Source of the DNA: Akebia trifoliata
Taxonomy: Eukaryota; Streptophyta; Magnoliopsida; Ranunculales; Lardizabalaceae
Assembly (NCBI GenBank): GCA_017979445.1
Contig: CM030707.1
Coordinates: forward strand, 24,186,586-24,250,585
Reading direction: 5' to 3'
DNA length: 64,000 nucleotides
This document shows positions 22,113 through 32,474 of this stretch, one piece after another. The notes beneath the pieces were generated by a model. The model searched no databases. It was not told the origin of the DNA and worked only from the letters and a program-made list of their open reading frames with translations. A program made the position numbers and the translations under genes. Positions within the stretch are counted from its first letter, which is position 1, and every line of letters begins with the position of its first letter.

Positions 22113-25100
22113 ATGGCTTTCTCGATGAATTTCCCGGTTTTAGCAAACCCACTTCCTCACGCTTCGTCTACTTCTTTTCCTCCTCTCTCCTCAGCTAAAA
22201 CCATCACTCTTTCTACTTCTCCATTATCATCGTCATTTCTCATTTCTAGGGTTTCTCTCCATCTTGATGAAACCCTAATTCAACGTGGTCGCTCTTCAGC
22301 TTTTACATTGTGGAGGAAATCTCCATCTGCTGTCCCGGTATGCCACTTGAATTAAATTATATAATTTGATTTTCTATTTTGTCTTTTAATCACATTGGAT
22401 TTCATAATCGTCATTATTATTGTTATCTTTAATTCCGTGTCTCAATAATTGTAGGTATTCCTGCTGTTTTGTTCAATTATGCCTTTAAAATTTAATCTGT
22501 TAAGATAATTTTTCTCTAAACGGACGAAGATCTTGTCCACTATGTTCATTCTTATATAGAAAACGAATTAGCTTTTGCATTCACATGGCATTTAAAGCTC
22601 AACAAACCCTTTTTAAATCAGTGTCAAGAGGTAAATTTTGAAGCTAAGATGTTGTATTGGTGAGCAACTAGCAAAAACACAAAAATCTCCGAATTTCCTG
22701 AAAGTTCATTTTTTTTTTCTCAGAATAAGGGACCGGTTGTTTAATTAATTGGCAATTTTCTGATTAATCTAAGCTTGAGGTTGAAGGGACCAATCATTTG
22801 AATTATTGGCGATTTTCTGGTTAATCTAATTTTGGCCCCCCTCTGTTTTTTTTCTCCCTTTCAACCTCAAGATTCTATCTTTTTCAACCTTCAAATCTCA
22901 AGAACAACATAGGGTTTCTAGGAAGGTTGAAGTTCATGGGTTTTTAGGAAGAAACCCGAAAACATCAAATACTATAATCCATCGAAGTTTTCGAAAAAAA
23001 AAAAATTTCCATTTTTTTAAAAGGATTTATCTGAATTAAACTGAACTGATTCCCCACCAAATAATTGTTGAATCCGAACTTGGTTACTATGATGTTGAGG
23101 GAGTTGAGGATAGTTTGTTGCAGGGATAGCTCTATCATAGATAAACTCGATGCAGGTCTATCTATTATTTGGCTCGGAAAGATAATAGCAATTAGCACAA
23201 GAATCTGTATTCCTTGACAAGGGGAAGGTTTTAGAGTTAGGTGTAATTTGTTAATAATTCATTTTTGCTAAGTTTGATGATCACCCACAAAAGGGCTAAT
23301 CTCTTTATTTACTACGATAACTTGGGGTCATACTAGTAACACTCTGGATTGCATGTTGACCTCCAGCCCGTGTCAAGGAGGAAGTTTTGAAGTTGGTGTA
23401 AAACCATTATCAAATCCCTTAACATGGATTCAAATTTGTTTATTTTTACTCATGCTAGGGTGTTCAACATAAGATCCATTTATGGACAGTTTTTAGCGAC
23501 AAAGCATGATTTAGATCGACCATAGTATTTGGGATAAGGTGTAAGTGACATGATTTTAGAACTTGTCCAATACTTAATGGAGTTGGGTTAAAAAGCCGTG
23601 TGACTTCAGACTCGGTTTGATTCGACCTCAACTTGCATTGTCTTAACTCTAACTCGACCTTCACTTGGCCATGATTGGTAGTCATCTACTATTGGACTGA
23701 GGACTGCCTCAACCTTGACTCTAGCTCTAACTTCATTTACTCGGGTTAAAAAGTCATTGAGTCGGGACTTGGCTTGATAGGACCTTGAATTGCATTGTCT
23801 TAGCTCTAACTCGATCTTGACTTGGCTATGATTGGTAGTCATTTATGGTTGGACTGACTAAACCTTTACCTCATTTTCTTCTTTTGGAATTGAATTGGGT
23901 TGTGAATATGATCGCCCAATTATATTCAATATTGGGTTCGGAAGATCCAGGTTTGTTGGGTCTTTTTGTCTTTTTTCTGTACTCTTTTTTGGTCATCTTG
24001 ACCAAGATTAATACAATTGCATTTACCCATATAAAAAAAAAAAGATCCAGGCTCCAAGTTCATGTTCTAAAACCACATTAGCCTATGATATTTTTTCAAC
24101 TCCATATGCTATTTTTGTTTTGTGGAATGTTAGCACTTGCATGCTTAACATCTAAGCACCTCTTTGTTGGACCTGTGTCCATGTGAAGGTATTTTGTTAG
24201 TTTCAAAACACACTCTATTGGCCCATTAAACATTTGCCAAACTGAGGGCGAGTTATACCTGTTTTGTAGTCACAAATCCACAAGTGTTGCTATTGTTCAT
24301 GAAGGTAATTATAGCCATCAGTTGATCAAACTGATATTTTCATCTTAGATAATGATATTAATTATAGAGGTATAGTATGTGCTTCATGTGGAAAAATGGG
24401 GTGTACACATCATGGGGCAGAAGAATGTAAAAAGGGGTGTGTGCAAAATGCATGATGGATCCAAGCTTATGGGACCCGCTACATGTTACAGTGAAAATCT
24501 GCTGCCTCATGAATTGTGCTACGCTTTGTAGATCTGCTCTCACAGTGCTGTTATTACGACCTTTTAAATATTTATTGTGATTTTAATATATTCCATGTGT
24601 GCTCCATTTCTACCATGAGCAGATTGTGGCAGCTGGAAACACAAAAACAGAACCTTTGAGAATTATGATATCTGGTGCACCTGCATCAGGAAAAGGAACG
24701 CAATGCGAGCTCATCACCAAGAAAGTAAGTTGCAATCTCAAATGTTATTCCTTTTATTGTTTAACACATTCACTAGTCTAAATATGCACATGCATATACA
24801 TATATCATCATCATTAGAAGAAGAAATGTTAGTTAATCCTATTACTCCATACTTATGATACCATGTAGTATGTGTTGTATAGTTTGTGTGTATCCTTATC
24901 AACTAGGACTCTCCAATCCCCATATAGGAGATGACCTTGAGGAAGATGATGGTGACCATTTTACTGATGAAGCATCACAGACTGTGGATGACATTTGGGT
25001 TTGAGGATTTATTATTTGTAGTTTAACATGGGATTTGATGATATAATGTGAAAACACCACTGTAGGAACAGTTACACGACACAAACCCTAATCCAATGTT

Positions 25101-28100
25101 ATCCTTATTTTTTCTAGTTTTTTTTCCTGAGTTTTCTCCTCTTTGACTTTTCCAGTTCCCCGACTTGGTGCCTATGTTTCCAAAGGTCCAAACATCCTCT
25201 AGATGAGAACGTCCAATTCAAATGACCTCTGGACGGGAATGCAGTATTGTGCTGGCTCTTCAAAAGATCTAACTTGACAACAGGAAAGCGAAAACCTTAA
25301 AACTTTACTAGCAAAGAACAACGAAGCAAAAGATGATTAATGGATTCTCCACTAGCTTTTTACATAAAACAAAACTCAATAATAATTCTCCTACCCTTTC
25401 ACTTTAACAAGACATTCTTATCTTGATGGGAGTCAAGAAAATTTGAAATTAGTAAAGGAAACAAAAGAACCCCTTTGGTTTGAAAAACCTCTTATGTCAT
25501 TCTCAAGTAGTGTTTGATTGATTATGTATCAATTGATTGGTCTAGGTTATCGACAAACAAGATTTGTCTTAGTGGCTTCCTTTCTTTTTGTCCAATGCAC
25601 TTCTCTTTTTATCTAAGTCGCCCATTTCTCTCTGAGTATCGGGAATATCCCCGTGCTTCTAGAATTCTCATGTGGGATATGTTCCCTGAAGAAAAAAACA
25701 GATTGAATCAAGTCGCCCTCGTATTTGCAGTACGGTTTGGTGCATATTGCTGCTGGTGATTTACTGAGGGCCGAAGTTGCAGCTGGGACCGAAAACGGAA
25801 AGCAAGCAAAGGAATTTATGGAGAAAGGGCTGTTGGTCCCTAATGAAATTGTTGTCATGGTAGATTTAATTTTTCCACCTTTACTGCTCTCTGTTCTCTC
25901 TTATTTTGGTTTAATTTCACCAATTTTCTTTGGATTATCTAGATGGTGAAGGAACGTCTGTTTCAGCCGGATTCTCAAGATAATGGTTGGCTTTTGGATG
26001 GATACCCTAGGAGCTCCTCTCAAGCAAAGGCTCTTGAGGACTTTGGGATCCGGCCCGACCTTTTTATTCTCCTAGATGTAAGCTTCTTTTAGCCCCAGAA
26101 ATTTTCAGTTCTGTTGAATTATTGGGTCCCCATTATCTATAGTATTTATATGACTTGCTGATGTGCTGTTCAACCATTCAAAAGCAATTGTTATTTTGCT
26201 TGTATTGCAAAAATGCAATTGCAAGCATTCTTGTCCTTATTATTATTATTATTTTTTAAAGTTTATTGAATTATAAATTAAGGAAGAAGCTTTCCATTTA
26301 TTTTTGAGACGTGATAAATTGACGTGGTAAATAGTACACAGTCAGTACTCGGCTGACGTGGCAAGGGCACAGAACCATAAATCTTTTTCTTGGGGATACA
26401 CAAGAAAAAAGATCTTTGGTTCCCTGCCCTTGCCACGTCAGCCGTGTACTATTTACCACGTCAATTTATCATGTCTTTATTTATTTTTTGATCGGTAAGA
26501 AGCTTTCCATTTATGGAGATGCCTTTGTGATATTTGCAGGTCCCTGAAGAGATTCTTGTTGAGAGAGTGGTTGGTCGAAGGCTTGATCCAGTTACTGGAA
26601 GGATATACCACTTGAAGTATTCCCCACCAGAAACAGAAGAAATTGCTGCCAGGCTTACTCAACGCTTTGATGATACAGAAGAAAAGGCATGTTTAGATCA
26701 CTTTACTCTGTTGTATTAGTGTTATAGAAAATGTCCAAGGCTCCAAGCATACTATATCAGAACTCCACCTTTCCTGCTCCTTTTTCTCCTGACAAATCCT
26801 TTCCTGCTCATTGGTCAATTTTTTCTTCTTTCTTAATTAAGTTTCTGTGTAACACGTCCACCTCTCATCTTTCAGGCTTTTGTCAAAACATAGAGGCCAG
26901 GTATGAATTTATACAAAGATAAACCTTAAAATGCTTGACAATTTCCATTTCCTTTTCATTTTTGGCTTTGTTTAGGTGAAGCTACGACTGCACACTCATC
27001 ATCAGAATGTGGAGGATGTTCTTTCAATGTATGATGACATAACAATCAAGGCATGTAACATATCACATTCTATTTTTTTTTTGTTCAATCAAAATTCTCT
27101 TTAGCTGGTTATTAAAATGTAAAAAAGAAATGTAGATGCAGAGTAAAAGGGATGTAGGCAAATCACTTGCCTACTTCTAGGCACAATGTTAAAAACCACT
27201 CTGCAACCTGTTTGATCCACTGGTTACTGTTTTTTTAATCTTATTTTTTAACATTTATTTATGTTTATTTTTTGCATCTGTTTGTGCACTGGCACGGCAG
27301 GTGCCATTGTAGCTTACTAGCTTCTACAAGTACTCTAGGACATTGATGTGATCTTTGCATACACGATGTTCAATGATCACCTACTTACTAAGTAATAATT
27401 TTTGAGTAGATCATGTATATCTTGGTCAGTAGTGGCACAAAAGCAAATTTCGTCTTTTAGGAAGAATCCTTCCCTACCATTGTATCTTGCAAAAAATGAT
27501 TGGCAAAAAGAGTGGATCCAGAAAGCAACAGATATCAATAAGCTAAAAATGGTCTATACAGTTTTTTATTTTTATTCGTTATATATAGAACCGACTCTAG
27601 AATTTTACGACTGTCCCATTACTTTCATAATTAGATTTGAACATGATCTAGATTTGTGCATGGTTTTTCGTCATAATGGGGTTACAGTAATTTACATGTA
27701 CTGCATTTATGTTTTCCTTGTGCAAAGACCAAGAGAAAGTATGAGGGTTTCTGAGTGAGAAAGTATTATTAGAGAGGAAAGCTTGTAGATATTGGTTCAA
27801 TCTCAGTCTAAGTGAGCCATTTCACATTTTTTGGATCAGATCTTGGGATTCTTCTCCTAAAGTTGGCTACTATGCTCTCTAATGTATTTTTTGATCTTCA
27901 TATGCTTAAAGGAGAGATTCCTGCAATATCATAAAAAAAAAAAAAGGCTCAAAGGGCCCCTTTATCTCTAATCTGTGAAAGTATTCTCTTGGAGGTTCAA
28001 GTAAAATGGTTTCTCTTTGAATGTATTATTTTCTTGTTAATTTTTCTACTTTTATACCCCCAGAAAATTTGATTATGGGTTGTAAGAGAATAATATTGAG

Positions 28101-28498
28101 TCGTGATTTTTTGACTCCCCCTCTACTCCCCTGATGTGGCATGTTCATAGAACCATATATTTTTCCTCGGGATACACAACTGCACATATTTATGGGGATG
28201 TGCAGTTGTGTATCCCGTGGAAAAATCTATGGTTCTATGCACATGCCAGGTCAGGAGAATAGGGGGGGAGTCAGTTTATCATCATTCAATAATATTTATC
28301 GACAAGGATTCTCTCGTGTATATAGCATAGGGTCCATCCTCTTTGGCCTAACACTCTTGAAATTTGCTACTTATTTGTTGATTGCAGATCGATGGAAGTG
28401 CTCCGAAGGAGGATGTATTTGCAGAGATTGACAATGCACTGATTGGGCTTCTTGAGCGAAAGAAAGCTACTTCAGCATCGTCTGTTGCAAGTGTATGA
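22113..28498 (+). CDS. AMK2: adenylate kinase, chloroplastic (7 exons, 307 aa)
   Basis: Exons are 22113-22337, 24623-24724, 25731-25859, 25943-26077, 26540-26686, 26976-27050 and 28388-28498; every junction is phase 0. The enzyme converts ATP + AMP to 2 ADP in the plastid stroma. Residues 1-75 are Ser/Leu-rich, a transit peptide. The P-loop [10 protein letters not shown] is at 93-102. The NMP-binding part includes [17 protein letters not shown]. The DGYPR motif is in exon 4. The lid starts [19 protein letters not shown] and ends RFDDTEEK. Exon 7 ends SASSVASV. It closely resembles Arabidopsis AMK2 (At5g47840). Introns 5 and 6 have GC rather than GT donors. The ATG at 22113 is chosen because the in-frame upstream GTG lies in the microsatellite. 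No stops or frameshifts; certainly a functional host gene. Confidence 0.95.
23585..23860 (+). repeat. diverged tandem duplication in AMK2 intron 1
   Basis: A ~116-bp segment starting GGGTTAAAAAG occurs at 23585 and, about 85% alike, at 23743. Both end ATTGGTAGTCAT...GGACTGA. The rest of intron 1 (22338-24622) shows no gene; the frames there are antisense shadows of this repeat. Confidence 0.75.
26284..26301 (+). repeat. 18-bp direct repeat left of foldback element 1
   Basis: AAGAAGCTTTCCATTTAT occurs here and, identical, at 26497-26514, bracketing the foldback at 26312-26471. This looks like an unusually long target duplication. Confidence 0.85.
26312..26471. mobile_element. foldback/MITE-like element in AMK2 intron 4
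   Basis: The arms TGATAAATTGACGTGGTAAA...GTACAC and their reverse complement pair over ~70 bp, around a centre near TCTTGGGGATACACAAG. The whole segment would fold into a long hairpin. It sits in intron 4 of the adenylate kinase gene, 70 bp before exon 5. Its core, AGAACCATA followed by CTTTTTC and GGGATACACAA, recurs in the foldback at 28104-28281. The 18-bp flanking repeats do not fit common MITE classes. Confidence 0.8.
28104..28281. mobile_element. second, related foldback element in AMK2 intron 6
   Basis: It begins TGATTTTTTGACTCCCCC and ends GGGGAGTCAGTTTATCA. The arms AGAACCATATATTTTTCC...GGGATACACAACTGCACAT pair with GATGTGCAGTTGTGTATCCC...AAATCTATGGTTCT. The inner arm sequence matches foldback 1. 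An imperfect AATAATATT-based direct repeat lies at 28089 and 28287. The 96-codon frame at 28141-28431 is a by-product of this palindrome and exon 7. Confidence 0.8.
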
Positions 28499-28651
28499 TT
28501 CATTAAGTTCGTATCTTTGAAGCAAGGTGACCTTCAGTTGGCATCTGCAAGGAATGGCCTACCATTGAGATAAGTTAATCTACCTGCCTTTGAATTCCAT
28601 TGGTTGACCTTTTCATGTTTTCCCTTTTGTCCCATTTGGACCGCTTTCATC

Positions 28652-28657
28652 AATAAA
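28652..28657 (+). terminator. polyadenylation signal AATAAA of AMK2
   Basis: AATAAA lies 154 bp after the stop codon in a T-rich 3' UTR, a normal distance for plant genes. Confidence 0.6.
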
Positions 28658-28699
28658 AAGGTCGCCACTTGTAGCTTGTGTAAAGCTCAATGCTTATAA

Positions 28700-29583
28700 T
28701 TTTTTTGGCATTTTAGCCATCATAATTCTTTGTGCAAAATGAATGCGAGACACAAGACACGAGATGTTGTGAATATTATCCATATATATATTTTTTCATA
28801 TTGCATTACTTTTGTTCATCTGCAAACTTTTTTTTTTTTTAAACGACGACTGCATTTGAACAACAAATGTGGGGATTCTGAATGGATTTGGGACCATTAG
28901 TAATGCGTTAAGCATTTACTGGGATGGGGATCTTCAGTGTGGATGTTGACCGAAGTAAAAATGTTAGGCATTTTTATTATGTTTCTACTTTCCTTTGAAC
29001 TTAGTAGATGCTTGTCATTCAAGCATGCTTGAACTTGTCTTTAATGGGTCCTAATTAATCTAGTCAAAAGTCAACTTCTAATATGATTAGTAATGCCTGG
29101 ATGGATTGATTTTTGGCAATGCTGATCATCATGGTGACAACTCATTGCAAGATTGTATTATCTAACACAACCATAATGTTGTCCATAGAGATTATATGTA
29201 CTCATGTAGGTCAAGATATCATGACACATGGTCTCGGGGCCACACGGAAATTAGTAGGGTAGAATTTTGGTGAAGATGTTCTCATTGTCATACACAGAAG
29301 GAAAATCAGCCCATTCTAAAACTTCTAACCCTATCAAATGTGACATTCAAGTTGGTGGAGAAAATGAATAGATTGTGATAGTTGAGCTTGCAAATAATAT
29401 TTCACTGAGGTTAGAAATTTCTGAGTGGATCGCTGTTTTGTGTGGATGATAGATAGACCATCTGAACCAAAATTTCGTCATTGTTACATCTTCATGTGGA
29501 TACAATGGTCATGAATGAAAATAGACATCAACTTTTTAGGAGTTTACAGCTCCATGTCTAATTTATGTATTTTTAACTAATAT
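28700..29583. other. intergenic DNA without recognised features
   Basis: AT-rich sequence downstream of AMK2. I see no gene, repeat or element ends here. Confidence 0.5.
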
Positions 29584-29596
29584 AGGTTTTTTGAAT
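29584..29596. repeat. SINE target-site duplication (left)
   Basis: AGGTTTTTTGAAT matches AGGTTTTATGAAT at 29844-29856 with one difference. Confidence 0.8.
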
Positions 29597-29843
29597 AAAC
29601 CCTGAGGGGGTGCCTCAATGGTAATTTCGGATCCAATAGACAGTGAGTATAGGTTGTGTGTTCGATACCCAGTAGGAGCAATATTTCCTTGGGGCCACCA
29701 GTGAGGGTGCTCCCTCACTAAACTGGTGTGTGTGATGTGCGGGCGTTGCATGTGCCCGGGGGAGGGTCCCATATGCCCTGGCTCATCCTGTCCCCCTAGT
29801 CGGATGTAAGTCCGGACACCCCGTTATAAATAAAAAAAAAAGA
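29597..29843 (+). mobile_element. tRNA-derived SINE (247 bp)
   Basis: The 5' part resembles a tRNA promoter. GGGGGTGCCTCAATGGTAA fits a weakened pol III A box and TGTGTTCGATACCCAG fits the B box ~45 bp later. A GC-rich body follows, including GATGTGCGGGCGTTGCATG and CCTAGTCGGATGTAAG. It ends in TTATAAATAAAAAAAAAAG, an A-rich tail. A 13-bp target duplication with one mismatch flanks it. This is the architecture of a plant SINE mobilised by LINE reverse transcriptase. It is not a tRNA gene, as no cloverleaf can be drawn. Confidence 0.87.
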
Positions 29844-29856
29844 AGGTTTTATGAAT

Positions 29857-30705
29857 GATTAGATAGAAGTAATACGAAAATATGAAAATGGTTAATGGGT
29901 TATGTACATTATGGATCTCACCAAATGGGATAAAATAAAAAGATTAGAGCACGTTCTTGCATGTTTTATGCTGTATAAAGGATTGAGAAGGTATAGATTT
30001 AATTGTGTTGTTGAATGCTTGTTTTTTTTTTGAAAACAAAAATGTTAATACTGAAATAATTCTTATTCTTGCCAGTGTTTGCGCCATTTACGGTTTTTGT
30101 ATGATATTATATATTTGAACCATTAACATTAAAAAATGATTAAAGTACATTGTAAAAGCAGCATTACTGCTCATAACTACATTGGATATTTTAGGGAAAG
30201 TTACTTAATGGTCCCTGGTGGAAGGGTTTTTTTTTTTTTTTCTTCTAATCAGTCCTTGACTTTTAGGGATTAGCTAAATAGTTCATTTACTAAATCCCTA
30301 TTTTCTAATCAGTCCCTGAAATCCACTCAAGACATTTCTCACATTTGAAATGTTGAAATTGCCCTAATCATTTAAACTCACCATTTTCATTCCCAAAAAT
30401 TGGATTTTCGGTATCCCAGTCTAGTTTTGGAGACTTTATTCCAATGAAAATGATCTGAGAAGGAAAAAAGAAATCATTTTCAAGGGGTTTTTCAAGTATT
30501 TGAAGATGTATGAAAAAAATTAAGAATTTTCAATTTTTTTAATTTCGTTTTTGGATGAAAATGGATCGAGGATAGTTCTTTTGGTTTGAAATCATCTACA
30601 CAAGTTATTTTATAAAGTTTTAAGTTAATCTTTTCATGTATTTTAGTTGGAAAAAATGTAAACGGATGGGTTTTATTAGGGGTGCAACTTGGTTTGGTTT
30701 GAGGT
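29857..30705. other. AT-rich spacer between SINE and element D
   Basis: I see no gene. A short TCTAATCAGTCC motif repeats near 30243 and 30304 (CTTCTAATCAGTCCTTGA, TTCTAATCAGTCCCTGA), suggesting a small unidentified repeat. Confidence 0.4.
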
Positions 30706-32469
30706 TCTAGATACCTCAATTTGAACGGACTCCTACTTGAAATGGTCCAAAAATATCACTTTTCCAATAAGATTTGTCAACGGGCCTCAAAAGCTCAAAT
30801 CCTTAAAAATGACATTTTTATCAAATTAAAGGTCCCTAAGCCCCCCTCTAAGGGTTTTAGGGACCCACCAAAAGGATTTGGCGTACACTTTCCCACCTTC
30901 ACCACTCACCTCCTGAATCCGAAATTACCCCAAGCCCACTAAAAGCCCACGAACCCTCATCTTACAAAAATGCATTTCTCACCCCATTTAATCCAACCTA
31001 AACTTAATCCAACATCACCTAAACTCTAAAACATACCCACCCTCAAAAACTCATTCCAAAATAATCACAACTAATTCCCAAACAATCTACAACATTCCTA
31101 AAACTCAAGCACAACACACTAAAACCCACAAACCATTATCTATATCTAATCCACATCCACACCCATAACCCTAGCCCACAAGTCATTATCCATATCAACC
31201 AATTACCATCTTGATCACCAAATATGACACATGTCATTATCCAAACTCACCTCATTCATCCAATTACCTACCCACATCACCTTTCTCTAAAAACCCCTCT
31301 ACTCACATCATCTCTCTACCCTTCCCTAACCTACCTACTTCACTTTTCTCTAACACAACCAACCACCCACATTACAACCCATATTCCCTTACACCATAAT
31401 CCATCACCTTACTCTAAACACCCCACCAACTCACATCATAATCCACATCTCCTTTCATCATTTCTTACAAATTCACTCTCACAAATCTAACCCACACTCC
31501 TCTTCTTCAATTAAATACCCATTCTCACCAATCAACTCATTTAATCACTTCACTCCCCCATTTCCTTTTAACACATATCATCATCCCCTTAACCTTTCCA
31601 AAAACCCAAACACCTAACTCCTTACATAACTCATTCTTTTAACCTAAACACCATCCCCCTTAACCTACCTAACACTCAATTAATAAACCATTCCCTTACA
31701 CCCCCCATTCTCTCCATTAAACATCACTTATCTCACCTCACCAAACACTCCATTCAAATAGATTGGGTATGATTCAAATCACTTGGATCAAAACATTACT
31801 CATTTATCCTTATTACACAACTACCCTTATTCCAATTCTAAATTTCACACCCCTCACCTTAAAACCCATGTCATTCTCTACTATTCTAATATCTCACCCC
31901 ATTATATCCCTAAAGTAACCACCAAACACTTATAAATACCCCATTCCCTTCCAAAATAAGTACCAAGTCTTATATTAAAAATCAATACTCTACTCATCTC
32001 ATCTTTACTCCTTTACTTTATTTACATAAAAAAGAATTACATTCTCATAAATTACTAAGGACTCAAGAAGACATAATAGAAGAAGAAGGAATGAAGGAAA
32101 TGAAGAAAATCTAAGGCTTTAAGGTGGGTCAAAAGGAAAACACCCTTCTCTCTTTCTCCACCCTTTCCATATCCCTCTTCTATTATCCCTTTCATCTCTT
32201 TAATTTTTATTTTAGATAGCTCCTAAGATGTAATGCTCCCCTTCCCTTATCTCCGGGAGATCGAACTTCGGTTCGGTTCAATCGAAAGTATAAAGGTTGT
32301 AACCACATTCAAAAACAAAATCGATTTAAACCTTCAAACTGTTTTTAGGCATTCAGCATTCGGGTTCTTTTCGACTCATGAGAATGGACCCGTAACCAAA
32401 GCCAACACTTAAAAAAATGTGATATTTCAAGGCTAAACTTATATATGGGTCATCTCCTTCGATGAGATA

Positions 32470-32474
32470 TCCCT
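32470..32474. repeat. target-site duplication TCCCT (left)
   Basis: TCCCT here and at 34836-34840 flanks the inverted solo LTR exactly. Confidence 0.9.

Noticed and set aside
24905..25010. Coding-looking segment [25 protein letters not shown] in AMK2 intron 2
   Set aside because: The acidic peptide ends in a stop and could be a gene fragment, but it is short, low-complexity and without a named family, so I do not call it.
26687..26692. Possible sequencing error making the GT donors of introns 5 and 6 look like GC
   Set aside because: The same GCATGT follows AAG in both places and agrees with the GC-donor consensus; two independent identical errors are unlikely.
29640..29680. tRNA-like B box (TGTTCGATACC)
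   Set aside because: Not a tRNA gene: no acceptor or anticodon stems pair; it is the promoter region of the SINE.
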